Of a stretch of 64,000 nucleotides of DNA, positions 24,022 through 33,077 are shown in pieces. Below the pieces are notes generated by a model. The model searched no databases. It had not been told where the DNA came from and was given only the letters and a program-made list of their open reading frames with translations. The stretch is taken from NCBI GenBank assembly GCA_050181465.1, contig JBFXDD010000003.1:1-64000 (forward strand), read 5' to 3'. A program made the position numbers and the translations under genes. Origin of the DNA: JACRLW01 sp050181465 (GTDB taxonomy: Bacteria; Planctomycetota; UBA1135; UBA2386). The number at the start of each line of letters is the position of its first letter. Within the stretch, counting starts at the first letter, position 1.

Positions 24022-24336
24022 GGGGAGCCAAGCGGTAGAGATACGTCCATGGACGTCAGTTGCCAGCTGTCGCCACCTCGGGAATGGGCTTTGGCCCCGC
24101 TGGGCGGATCCCCCTACGAACCCACTGGCCACCGGCGCTTCACACTGCTTGGTGCACGTTCGGGTGCGTTCCTGGTGCCCGACCTGCTTCTCGTCTCGTG
24201 GGGCTACGTGGGGCATCCTGAGACCAAAGAGCCGAATCCGGCGGGTTCCCGGTACCCCGCGCCATGGGCGCAACCACCTGCTACGCAACGGTTCGCGTCC
24301 CGAACTCCCCCATGGCTCGGACCCCAGTTTCACGAC
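24022..24336. other. Non-coding right end of the island
   Basis: 315 bp between the ribbon-helix-helix remnant and the right 97-bp repeat. No frame with protein-like composition, no RNA gene and no inverted repeats clearly marking a recombination site are seen. Any attachment-site arms would be expected here. Confidence 0.5.
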
Positions 24337-24433
24337 TTGAAGACCAGGCAGGACACCAGCCCCGATCCGCTCCCGTGCGCGGGAGGGTGAGGCGCGAAGC
24401 GTAGCGAGGGGGCGCGAGGAGGGGAACGGGGTG
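24337..24433. repeat. 97-bp direct repeat, right copy (attR-like, tRNA-Sec 5' half remnant)
   Basis: Copy of 19714-19810 with one mismatch. Positions 24337-24374 correspond to the 5' half of tRNA-Sec from the anticodon loop to the first base; the 3' half is absent, so this is not a functional tRNA. The remaining 59 bp repeat the tRNA upstream region including the TACGCT box. Confidence 0.9.
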
Positions 24434-24444
24434 GGCCGCGAACC

Positions 24445-26109
24445 TCACCGAGATGTCGGAGCGGCGAGCCCGCGCACCCCGACGGGGACCTCGTTGCTCG
24501 GCCCAGCAGGAGTGACGGAAACCCTGAGAATCACGTCTTCGGACCCAGCCTCGAGCCGACGGCTCCAGATCGACTCACCGCCGGCCGTGACCGACTCGAT
24601 CTCCATCGCATGCGTACTGACGATCGTCTCGAACACCCAGCCCACCGTTCCGACACCGCCGACATCCAGTGTGCGCGGGCTTGGTGCGACCTGAGTCGCA
24701 CCGAGCGGGTCATCCACGAAAACCCGCTGCGGCTGGTCCGCAGCCAGGCACGATTCGACGCGGAGCTTCCGCCCGGGCACCAGCGGGATTCGCTCGCTCG
24801 GTGCCGAACCATCGATCGCCATCGCCGAGACGAACTTCCTCCTCCCCACGGCCACGACCCGTCCGCGCCGACCCGGGGACGCCACCTCCAGTTCGGGAAT
24901 CCGCCAATGCCACGGTCCCACGTGAACCGGCGCCAACTCCCCCATCGCGAACTCGCCGTCCGCCTCGAACGCTACCTGCAACGGAAAGTCTCGCCCGCTG
25001 ACCCCCTCGAGCCGCCACTTCGAGAGGGAAGCCCGCGGATCGAAACGAACCAGGAACTCGGACGAGCCCATCCCCTCGCGACAGGCGAGGATGCCAGAAC
25101 TGGTGAGCACCATGGCGTGCTGCGGGATCGCCTCGACCACGTAGTCGCCAACCGGCAGCTCGATGGCGCGGGAGTGCCGGCCGGCGAGGAGACGCCCGAC
25201 GGGATAGAAGCCTTCGTTGCCAGGATCGAGTCGACGGAAGACGAGCGTCGCCGCGACACCGTCGACGAGCGTTGACTCCCCGATGGTTTGCAGGTGGACA
25301 GGCACCCGGACTTCGGGCAGAACCAGGACGATGACGCGATCAGGACCCGCTCTCGTGGGTGTCAGCAAGAATCGCTGAGCATGTGGTGGCGCATCGTCGA
25401 GCCCGGTGTCGGCGATGCGCACGAGAAACGCGCCAGGCGATAGACCGGCAAAATCGGCATGGCCGTTCTGGTCGGTGACCCCCACTTCGAGACGATGGGG
25501 CGACGCAACGGACGGTGGCACGCTCAGCAACTCGACCCGAGCACCCGCAGTGACAGACGCTCGGTCTCGCCCCAGCACGACCACACCCACGCGACGCCTG
25601 CCATCGACCAGATCGACGACTTCTGTTCGGCTGCCGACGAACGGCGGGATGACGACTTGGTGTGAGCGCGCGGAGTGTTCGATACGAAGCAATGACCAGA
25701 ACGAGCCGGGCAAGGAATAGCTCATCTCCCCATCCGCCGGCGACTGCGTGCCCTCGATCGCGGGCGGTGTGCCGGCTGCGTGGGCGCCCAAGCCTCCAGG
25801 GCGTGGAGCACACCAGAGACTCACGGTGCACTCGCACCCCGAGTCGTGGCTCGACAGCGAGAGCCGAAGGATCGCGGACGCCGGTCTCACGGCGTCGCGT
25901 GCACCCGTCGGGTCCGCGCTCCTCTCGATACCCGAATGAGTTGCGCGAGACACGGTTTCGCGACGCGCTCTCGCCGGATCGTCCCCAGTCTCGGCCACGG
26001 CCTTCGGTCGACCACCGCAGCCATCGGACCGCGCGACGAGGATGGTGACGACTGCGATCAACGCGAGAATCGTAATCCAGTGTACCCTGCTATCCCGGGT
26101 GGTGCTCAC
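24445..26109 (-). CDS. Membrane-anchored carboxypeptidase-regulatory-like protein
   Basis: A 554-residue protein from a GTG start whose first bases overlap the kelch gene's TGA. A single N-terminal membrane segment (WITILALIAVVTILVA, residues about 8-23) suggests an anchored exported protein. Downstream come beta-sandwich modules of the carboxypeptidase-regulatory type (VTDQNGHADFAGLSPGAFLVRI; LPVGDYVVEAIPQHAMV). No catalytic site is recognised. It is the third gene of the apparent operon from 30956. The longer frame upstream of the GTG overlaps the kelch gene and is unlikely. Confidence 0.7.
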   Translation of the reverse strand: MSTTRDSRVHWITILALIAVVTILVARSDGCGGRPKAVAETGDDPARARRETVSRATHSGIERSADPTGARDAVRPASAILRLSLSSHDSGCECTVSLWCAPRPGGLGAHAAGTPPAIEGTQSPADGEMSYSLPGSFWSLLRIEHSARSHQVVIPPFVGSRTEVVDLVDGRRRVGVVVLGRDRASVTAGARVELLSVPPSVASPHRLEVGVTDQNGHADFAGLSPGAFLVRIADTGLDDAPPHAQRFLLTPTRAGPDRVIVLVLPEVRVPVHLQTIGESTLVDGVAATLVFRRLDPGNEGFYPVGRLLAGRHSRAIELPVGDYVVEAIPQHAMVLTSSGILACREGMGSSEFLVRFDPRASLSKWRLEGVSGRDFPLQVAFEADGEFAMGELAPVHVGPWHWRIPELEVASPGRRGRVVAVGRRKFVSAMAIDGSAPSERIPLVPGRKLRVESCLAADQPQRVFVDDPLGATQVAPSPRTLDVGGVGTVGWVFETIVSTHAMEIESVTAGGESIWSRRLEAGSEDVILRVSVTPAGPSNEVPVGVRGLAAPTSR

Positions 26110-28283
26110 CGCGTCACCCGCAGCTCCTCGATGTTCGTCGCCCGCCGGATCATCAGTGCACCATCGATCGTGATTGCGGACGTCCAAAGGCGAAGTCCGT
26201 CCAACGCAGGATCGTTGGGGATGGTCAAGGTGAAGCTGCCCGATCCGTTGGAGTCCAAGCTACCGCCCATCCAACTCTGGATACTCGCGAAGAACATCGG
26301 ATCGGGATCCAAGGGGATCACTTCCGACCCGACATATGGACTCGGCCCGAACGGCACCCCGGTCGTCGAAGTCAGCGCCATGCCGATCACCCACAGGTCG
26401 TGCGCTCGGTCCGGAATCGTCACGTCGAATCGCACAGGATTCCCGATCGCCACATTGCTCGGCGTCAGCCGAAGCTCCTCCGGTGCCAGTTCGATGAATT
26501 GGTCGGCACTCGAGACACCCGCCGCCACGATCCGCCGACGGGCGAAGTCATAGACCGGATACCAATATGCGAAAAGAGGGCCCATGAGATTCCAACGCGG
26601 ACCGCCCGCGGCAGTCAAAGCCTGCCAGCCCATCCCGTCCCACCTGCTCACGAGAGTCGGCGCGTTGGCAACGAATGCCACATAGACTGTACCGCCCAGA
26701 CTCGGTGCCCACGTGACTGTCCCATAGTCCGCATAGACACCGGAAGGCGTGCCCGCTGAGGGAGGAATCTGACGCATGGTATCACTTGCCAAGTCGAACT
26801 CCCAGAGATCGGCTACCTGGTTGGTCTGGTGTGGGCCGCCGACAAACACCACGACGCCGCGATCGACGTCCAGGGTACAGCTCGTCGCACTCGGCCACGG
26901 CGCGCCGCTCGTGAATCCATCAAAGCGCTGTCGCCACCCGCTGGACCCGCTCCAGGTCCACAGTTCGTCTCCGCTCCAGAATACCAACTGACCACGTCGC
27001 GGGTCGTCGAAGAGCCGCGAATATTGCGAAGACTGGGAAGCAGCCGGACCATGGACAAAGGGCTCGGGGCGCCAGCGTACGCCATCGCACCACCAGAGTT
27101 CTTGCCGATGGAGCGCGCCAGTGGTCAGCATGCAATGCTCACCACGAGTGCTGTGGAATGCCATCCGGGCCGACGTGTTTGCATGGTCCGGAACGAGGCT
27201 GAGGAAGGGGATGCGGAGATGCCCGGCGTTGGTCAGCTTGGCTGCTCCGTACCCGTAACGACTTCGATACCGGCACGCGCACCAGATCGATTGAGTCTGC
27301 GGGTCGTAAGAGAGTACGCGGGCCCAGTCATCCCAGGATGACGCGAAATTGTCGACGATGTCCTCGGAGAAGGAACTCGTCGCCACGTCAAAACGAAGCC
27401 GACTCTCATGAAAAGAATCGTCGGCCAGCATCACGACCTCACCTTGTTTAGGATCGAAGAAAGACCATTGAGGCTCTAGATACGCGGCGGGTCGCACAGC
27501 CAGACGCCTGCCGGTGGGGAGGGTCGAGAGCCCGACTTGGAGTTGATCCCACGTCACCAACCCTCGACCCAGAGGGTCGGGTGCGGCGCGGGTTCCGAGA
27601 GATCCCGGCACACTCCGATACCACCACTGCCCGCCACGCCACACGAACTGATCCACGACACCGTGCGCAAACCAGTCACCCCCGCCCGTCAATACGAGCT
27701 CCCCGAGCGCGGAGTCGACGACGAGATCCGCCCACTCGCGCGCCCGTGGAGTCACGGATGGGAAATGCTGCGTCCAGTTGGAACCGTCCCATTCCCAGGT
27801 ATCGCTGAACCAGGAGAGTGAGGCATTGCTGTAGCCGCCGAACAGAATCATCTTCCCCGACACTGGGTCGAATCCCAACGCCGCACTTCGCCGAGCCGGC
27901 GGCGAGTTACTGGGAGACAGGCGCGTCCACGCCGCTCCATTCCACGACCATGTCTCGTTCGTATCTACACGAGAATTGGTGCCGCCCCATTGCCCGCCGA
28001 AGGCGATGACCACGCCACGGGCGTGATCGAATCCCAACGCCACGCCGATGGGCCCGGTGGGAGCATCTGCCGTTACGATTCCCCGGAACGCGCCGTCGCG
28101 ATACACCCATGTATAGCTGGAGTCGAGAACTCCGCCGAACAGCACGCATTCTCGCCGAGCCGCGTCGTAGCATACAGATCCCGTGTGCAAGCCGGTGCCT
28201 CTTTGCGTCGACCGCCAACGGGCTTGCGCAGAAAGCCCGCTGATCAGGATCACAAGCACGAGAAGGAAGCTTCGACTAGCCAT
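26106..28283 (-). CDS. Secreted kelch-repeat protein
   Basis: A 725-residue protein with a clean signal peptide (SFLLVLVILISGLSAQA). It has repeated kelch-type blades: YDAARRECVLFGGVLDSSYTWVY, split over residues 38-61, then FDPVSGKMILFGGYSN...DTWEWDGSNW, LGELVLTGGGDW and YDPQTQSIWCACRY. The repeated pattern of acquired Gly-Gly pairs followed by W-x-W marks beta-propeller blades. The C-terminal 150 residues form a separate beta domain. Such proteins are frequent in Planctomycetota secretomes; ligand unknown. It lies 7 bp after the beta-helix gene and overlaps the next gene by 4 bp. Confidence 0.82.
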   Translation of the reverse strand: MASRSFLLVLVILISGLSAQARWRSTQRGTGLHTGSVCYDAARRECVLFGGVLDSSYTWVYRDGAFRGIVTADAPTGPIGVALGFDHARGVVIAFGGQWGGTNSRVDTNETWSWNGAAWTRLSPSNSPPARRSAALGFDPVSGKMILFGGYSNASLSWFSDTWEWDGSNWTQHFPSVTPRAREWADLVVDSALGELVLTGGGDWFAHGVVDQFVWRGGQWWYRSVPGSLGTRAAPDPLGRGLVTWDQLQVGLSTLPTGRRLAVRPAAYLEPQWSFFDPKQGEVVMLADDSFHESRLRFDVATSSFSEDIVDNFASSWDDWARVLSYDPQTQSIWCACRYRSRYGYGAAKLTNAGHLRIPFLSLVPDHANTSARMAFHSTRGEHCMLTTGALHRQELWWCDGVRWRPEPFVHGPAASQSSQYSRLFDDPRRGQLVFWSGDELWTWSGSSGWRQRFDGFTSGAPWPSATSCTLDVDRGVVVFVGGPHQTNQVADLWEFDLASDTMRQIPPSAGTPSGVYADYGTVTWAPSLGGTVYVAFVANAPTLVSRWDGMGWQALTAAGGPRWNLMGPLFAYWYPVYDFARRRIVAAGVSSADQFIELAPEELRLTPSNVAIGNPVRFDVTIPDRAHDLWVIGMALTSTTGVPFGPSPYVGSEVIPLDPDPMFFASIQSWMGGSLDSNGSGSFTLTIPNDPALDGLRLWTSAITIDGALMIRRATNIEELRVTR

Positions 28284-28290
28284 GGAATCC

Positions 28291-30956
28291 TCACTGACCG
28301 CCCTGGACTGCATCTGTGTTCCAGACCATGAAGGACTGCACGTTCTTTTCATACCCCGATAACAGCGTCGCCTCGGTGCCATCGAACTCCAGCGAGAATC
28401 GTAGCGCCATCTTGGACTCGCTGACCACGGTCCCTGGCAGCGAATAGAGGAATACGTCCGACGGGCTTCCTCCTCGGCAGAACGCGTCGAACTGCGCGAT
28501 CGTGGGCGCATCCTCGATATTCCCGGAAACACAACCGTCCCAGTGCCGCCATCGCGCGAACGGAACCAGACCCGGGAGGGCGAACCCGTCAAGATACATG
28601 AAGTCCTGGACGCGAACCGGACTACCCGGCGGGTAGACGTTCCCGACGAAACCCGCGAGAGTGCCCGGTGGGTTTGGGCGGTGGGCGGTCGGATCCACAT
28701 AGAGTTGCGGATTGTAGTTTCCGAGCCCGAGACAACTCTGCCAGAGCGTGAGAGAGCTCCCATGGAAAGAGCCCAGACTCCACCACGGATGGAGATCGGG
28801 CACCAGATGCGGCGTGATCGCGACGATGGCAGGTTGATAGTTGAATCCCAATCCGGTGGCGTCCCGTTGTGGGTTCCAGGGTGCGAACCATGGCGGCAGT
28901 TGCAGGTCACCCGGCACCGAGGGACAGCCGGTCCCGACATCCTGCCACGGCCAAGGAGTTCCCGGATTGCCGGAGATGAATCCCCGATACCACGGCTGCT
29001 CCTGCGGTTGGGACAAGGTGAGATTCGCCGGACCCAGGACGGCGAGCTGAGAATTGTTGCGGGCGCGATTCTGTGGCGCCGGAATGGGGTCGTCGACGGC
29101 TTCGTGCTTCAGGAAGGCGTCTGTGCCGTGGATGAAACCACAGACGATCATGGCACCGACTTCATCTGCACCCAGGTCCGTTCGATTCGGCACACTCACC
29201 GGACCGACGAAGTACTTGGCGATGCGGGGATTGCCGAATCCCTCACCATCCGTCGACATCACGTGGAATGGCCAGGTGTTCTGGCTGTTTCCCGACAACA
29301 CCAAGCGGCCAGGGATGCCGTCCAGTTGCAGACCATTGCTCATCCCCCTGGGGAACTCCTCATCGAAGTCATAGCCACGATCGATGAGAGGATTCTGCAT
29401 GAATGGCGGTTGCCCGGGGGCGGGATCCGCGAGTCCGACGGATGGCGAGAGCCGGAAATCGAGCGGCGACCCATCGAAGGTCGGATCGGTCGGCCATGCC
29501 CCTGACAAGCGACCGTGACAGATCAGGTCTCGCACATACAGGATTCCTCGCGTCTGCTGCGGCCGCCCCGCCGAACCGCAGGCGGCCGGACCGCCCGCTC
29601 CCGTGATGTCCGCAATATTGAGACCAGCGCTCGGAACGGGTGCGAGGGTCGCACCGCCACGAATGTCCGTCGGCGGCAGACCAGGGAGAATGACGACGTT
29701 TCGGTCGTACTGATTGCAGGTCAGCTGCGTCGGAAGGACGACTTGCTCGAATGCGTTGAAGTTGATCGGTGCCAGGGTGTCCGTGATCAACATCATGTCG
29801 ACGTCCGCAATGCCTTCGAAGCCGCTGACCGAATCCGATCCGGCGATCGGCCCGAAAGAGACGGGCCACGAATTGAAGAGACTGCTCGATGCGGGACCAC
29901 AGGGCATTGGCGAGGGCAGCACCGGTGCGCCGGAATCGAAGATGTTGTTGAGGATCACGAGGCGACTGAAACCGAACGACTGTACCGGAGGCGGAGTCCC
30001 CCGGAAACTGTCGCCGCACTGGCCGCTCCACAAGCCGATGCGATTCCAGGCAAAGGTGCAGTTGAGGATCGTGGCTCCATCGTGGAACCCGGTCGGAAGC
30101 CCCTCGGGTGAATTGGGCGGTTGGGGTCCCGCCATCGAGGATGGCGCCGACACCATGATTCCAACCTCGTTCGTGACAAAGACGCAGTTCGAGATCGTCG
30201 GCTTGCTGGGCACGTCGGAGCACAGAAAGATCGCCGATCGACGCTCATTGAACTCTGACGAGGAGCCGCCACCCTCGACGCCGACGAACGTGACGCCGTT
30301 GATGAAAGTGCTGGCACCATCGTAGGGATGAGCATTCGGGTGATCCGACAGCACCCGCGAGCCGGTCGACGGGTCTACGAAGACCCCGAATTCGAACGCC
30401 GGCCCCAGACTCGACGCCCCAGTTGCCTGAAAGTCGACGACCGTGTTTAGAACGCTCGTACCCTGGATCGAGACGTTGCGCGGAAGCCGAATGGGGAATG
30501 TCTCCCCATTGGCTCGGATTCCGTTGTCCGGCGAGAGCCCATCGCCGCGCGCGTACCGCCCCGGCATCAGATGGATGATCGCGTAGCGCCAAGTCACGCC
30601 CGTGGTCGGGCTGGTGAAGGGGAGTACGGTCACCGAGTCTTCAATCGACCGAACCGCCGCAGTGATGGTCTTGAAGGGGTTCGACGCATGCAGCAGCACA
30701 GCTCCCGTCCCCGCGTCCACCACATCGACGGGGGTCTGCTCGGTCGCGGTGCAACGATTGGCTCCACCCGGGTTCCAATCCGCAGCAGTCAAGTCGTCAC
30801 CGTAGATCGGATCGACCCAGAGATGAATCACGCGCTCGGTCTGCGCCGCAACGTGCGCGATCGTCAAGAAGATCGCGCCGAGCGCGAGGACGCAGGGACG
30901 CAGGGACGCAGGGACGCAGGGACGCAGGGTCGCACGGATGACGGTCTCGCGGTCAT
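28291..30956 (-). CDS. Secreted right-handed beta-helix protein, currently out of frame at an 8-bp repeat (phase-variable candidate)
   Basis: The ATG at 30956 has an excellent Shine-Dalgarno site (GGAG six nt upstream) and starts MTARPSSVR, after which five copies of an 8-bp unit follow. With five copies this frame ends shortly after at SSRSARSS. Removing one copy (four, or having seven) joins it to a signal-peptide core (LALGAIFLTIAHVAAQ) and about 860 residues of mature protein. That frame shows beta-helix features (FINGVTFVGVEGGG, ISNCVFVTNEVGIMV, ILNCTFAWNRIGLW, LVILNNIFDSG). The in-frame alternative starts lie far upstream with no Shine-Dalgarno site or signal peptide. Surface or secreted location inferred. 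Confidence 0.7.
30891..30930. repeat. Octanucleotide tandem repeat (5 x CGCAGGGA/T)
   Basis: Five contiguous 8-bp units, the first four identical and the last ending in T. On the coding (minus) strand the unit reads CCCTGCGT. It lies between the start codon and hydrophobic core of the signal peptide of the beta-helix gene. Because 8 is not a multiple of 3, each gain or loss of a unit shifts the frame. Confidence 0.92.
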
Positions 30957-31397
30957 GATTTTCTCCGATCGCATCGTTTGAAGGCGGACGACTTCTTCGA
31001 AGGGGACGCTCGCAAGCCCCGGCGATGGCGTTCCCCACGTCTCCGGGTTCTGCTCGTTCGCCCATGACCCTACAAGCCAGCCTCGCTTTCGCAAGTCCCT
31101 CGCTCCACAGCCGTCGAGATCGTTCGCGGGAGTCCATGGCCCACACGCGACTCCTGCCCGATGCCAGGCCGTTCGCCGCCACACCGAATGCATGCATCTT
31201 GCCGGAACTTTGATGCCTCCAAGCGCGCGACTGGAGCTCGAATCGACCCCGAGCAGCTCGCCGAGAAACCAACGTGCCGCGATCACCCCGACCACTGGCG
31301 CTCGAGAGTGATGTCAATGGCCAAGGGAGCCGACTCACGCCGGCGTGGTCACTCGACTGCTGGTCAGGCGCACGCACACGCCACACATGACCCGTGC
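30957..31397. other. Intergenic region between divergent secreted-protein genes
   Basis: About 440 bp. It must hold the promoters of the minus-strand beta-helix operon and the plus-strand gene at 31412. The Shine-Dalgarno site of the former is at 30963-30966. No RNA gene, repeat or plausible extra coding frame is seen; the long open frames crossing it are Arg/Ser-rich noise. Confidence 0.5.
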
Positions 31398-31403
31398 TAC
31401 TCT
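31398..31403 (+). promoter_or_regulatory. Putative -10 box (TACTCT) with leaderless start
   Basis: TACTCT is followed by 8 nt and then the ATG at 31412. There is no Shine-Dalgarno site, so a leaderless or nearly leaderless mRNA is likely. Same arrangement as mazG and the GT9 gene at 57639. Confidence 0.4.
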
Positions 31404-31411
31404 GTTCCCCC

Positions 31412-31951
31412 ATGAGGTTCTCGCGCGCCCATCTTTCGCTCGCGCTCCTGGCAGGGCTTGTTTGCCTGAGTGGCCTTACATGGTCGCCCTTGGTCGCGCA
31501 GTCCGCAAGCTTCTCCGTGTTCGGCACTTCGTGCGCGCCGGGACCACTCCGTCCCGGGCCGCACTCTCGGATCCGATCCACTGGCCTGCCCGTCATCGGC
31601 ACGAGCTTCTCGATCGACTACGACGGACTCTCGTCGATCCTCTTCGGTCAGGAATGGCGCCCGGTGCTGTTGTTCGGATTCGCTTCCGCGAACGTGCCCT
31701 TCGACGGGATCACGCCGTTGCAGCCGCCTGGATGCAGCCTGCAGATCCAACCAGTGGGTGCGATCCTCATGCCGTCCGCGGGGCGCGACTGGCAGCGCTT
31801 CATGATCTTTCCGATCCCCGTCGACCACAGGCTCTTGGGCCAGAGCTTCCTTGCGCAATGGGTCCTGCTCGGCAACACCTGCGCGTCTTCTGGGTGCACC
31901 CTCGAGTTCCTGCTGGCCAGCAACGTGGGCCGCGCGACCATCGGTTTCTGA
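31412..31951 (+). CDS. Secreted protein of unknown function (FGTSC-type)
   Basis: 179 residues: an N-terminal signal peptide (LSLALLAGLVCLSGLTW, cleavage near SPLVAQS), then VFGTSCAPGPL and a beta-rich domain with a PPGCSLQI Cys and a second Cys pair (NTCASSGCTLEFLL). The VFGTSC start after the signal peptide recalls a domain seen repeatedly in planctomycete secretomes; I do not know its function. A few residues upstream an in-frame GTG exists, but the ATG fits both signal peptide and promoter spacing. Confidence 0.65.
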   Translation: MRFSRAHLSLALLAGLVCLSGLTWSPLVAQSASFSVFGTSCAPGPLRPGPHSRIRSTGLPVIGTSFSIDYDGLSSILFGQEWRPVLLFGFASANVPFDGITPLQPPGCSLQIQPVGAILMPSAGRDWQRFMIFPIPVDHRLLGQSFLAQWVLLGNTCASSGCTLEFLLASNVGRATIGF

Positions 31952-31967
31952 CGCATCCTCGCCGCAC

Positions 31968-33077
31968 TCAGGGCGCAATCGCGAACCGCGCGAGCCGCTC
32001 CGCGAACACCTGCTTCTCCACCACCGCCCCCGCGGCCTGGGCCAACTCGGCCACGCGCAGGAGGTGATCGCGATCGCGACGTTGGTGTGCACCCTTGGGC
32101 AGCGCGAAACCGTCGGCGATCCCGTTCAGCCAGGCGAGGAAGGCGAGGCCGGCCTTGTAGTCCATTGTCGGCTCGGCGAAGACGTGCTGGCCCAGCACCT
32201 CGCAGGGCTCGAGGAGGCGCAGCGCGCGAGCCGGGTCACCCGCGGCCAGCGCATCCAGCGCCGCGGCCATCGGCGCGTGGATCGCATCGACGACGCCGAG
32301 CAACGCATGGCTGAAGTCGCCGAGTGCGACATCCAGCTCACCGATGCGCGTCGTGCGCTGCGGGCATGTCCCATCGCCGACGATCAGGCTCGCGAAGTGG
32401 AAGTCGTCGCCGGTGAGCACGATCTGCTCGTTCGCCAGGAGTCGACGCCGCATCGCTTCCTCGAAGGCCGGATCGAGCAGCGACAACTTGCAGCCGCGCA
32501 CGACCGAGGGATCGAGTGCGAGGATCCGCTCGAAGCTGTGTCCGGGAAAGTAACCGGCGAGAGTCGGTGCGAAGGCCTCCCCCAGCCAGTGCAGGAAGAT
32601 CGGCCCCCGCACACTCCGCACGATCGCCGCATACGCATCGACGTAGCCGTCTTCCGACAAGCCTTCCTCGACCAAGAACGGCATCGGCAAGATCACCGGA
32701 ACCCCGCCGAGCGAGGTGATGAACTCACACTGCTCGATCACGGCGTCGAGCTTCCGCGACAGCGACGTCGAAGCCGCGACTTGATCGGCACCGGCGCCAG
32801 CGCAGAAACCCATCGGCGGCACCACTCGTGCAGTTCGGCGAATCAGCTCCGCAGCAAGCTCCCAACCGATTTCGAAGCGCTGCGCGGTGTCCATCGCCTC
32901 GGCGATGCGAATGCCGTGATCGAGGAGTGCTCGCCGCACCCGCATCGTGGAGTCCCAATCGATGTCCTCGAGTCGAACACGGTCACCGACCGCCGTGCCC
33001 GCCGCGGACTCGCGCGCGACCACATGCACCGCGCCGTAGCACAGGCGCCCGACCCTGGCCTTCGCCGCCGCGTTCAT
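31968..33077 (-). CDS. DUF993 family protein (dihydrodipicolinate-synthase-like fold)
   Basis: A 369-residue protein resembling DUF993, a family with a predicted TIM-barrel related to class I aldolases. Recognisable blocks are VPPMGFCAGAGADQ, ITSLGGVPVILPMPFL, GPIFLHWLGEAFAP, FERILALDPSVVRGCKLSLLD (split) and the Lys-containing CKLSLLD strand, which could provide a Schiff-base lysine. It is the last gene of the operon from 40331 and overlaps the oxidoreductase by 4 bp. In other genomes DUF993 genes occur with sugar-type oxidoreductases, so a catabolic aldolase role is plausible but unproven. Confidence 0.7.
   Translation of the reverse strand: MNAAAKARVGRLCYGAVHVVARESAAGTAVGDRVRLEDIDWDSTMRVRRALLDHGIRIAEAMDTAQRFEIGWELAAELIRRTARVVPPMGFCAGAGADQVAASTSLSRKLDAVIEQCEFITSLGGVPVILPMPFLVEEGLSEDGYVDAYAAIVRSVRGPIFLHWLGEAFAPTLAGYFPGHSFERILALDPSVVRGCKLSLLDPAFEEAMRRRLLANEQIVLTGDDFHFASLIVGDGTCPQRTTRIGELDVALGDFSHALLGVVDAIHAPMAAALDALAAGDPARALRLLEPCEVLGQHVFAEPTMDYKAGLAFLAWLNGIADGFALPKGAHQRRDRDHLLRVAELAQAAGAVVEKQVFAERLARFAIAP

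Larger units (their letters stand above)
19714..24433. mobile_element. Restriction-modification genomic island inserted in tRNA-Sec
   Basis: A 4.6-kb segment between the two 97-bp direct repeats carries a type II restriction-modification pair, a nuclease-like gene, a ribbon-helix-helix remnant and short orphan frames. Its proteins are visibly richer in Lys than the Arg-rich neighbours. The intact tRNA-Sec lies at the left end, and the displaced 5' half of the original gene at the right. No integrase or transposase is found inside, so mobilisation would need enzymes in trans or the recombinase has been lost. Confidence 0.8.

Noticed and set aside
24337..24374. A second tRNA-Sec gene
   Set aside because: Only the 5' half is present; it lacks the 3' acceptor strand, T-arm and variable arm, so it is a duplication scar.
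19714..24433. CRISPR array or prophage explanation for the direct repeats
   Set aside because: Only two repeat copies far apart, no spacers, no cas or phage structural genes.
28291..31602. A 1103-residue version of the beta-helix protein starting far upstream
   Set aside because: The extra N-terminus is antisense-like, Arg-rich and lacks a signal peptide or Shine-Dalgarno site; the ATG at 30956 is much better.
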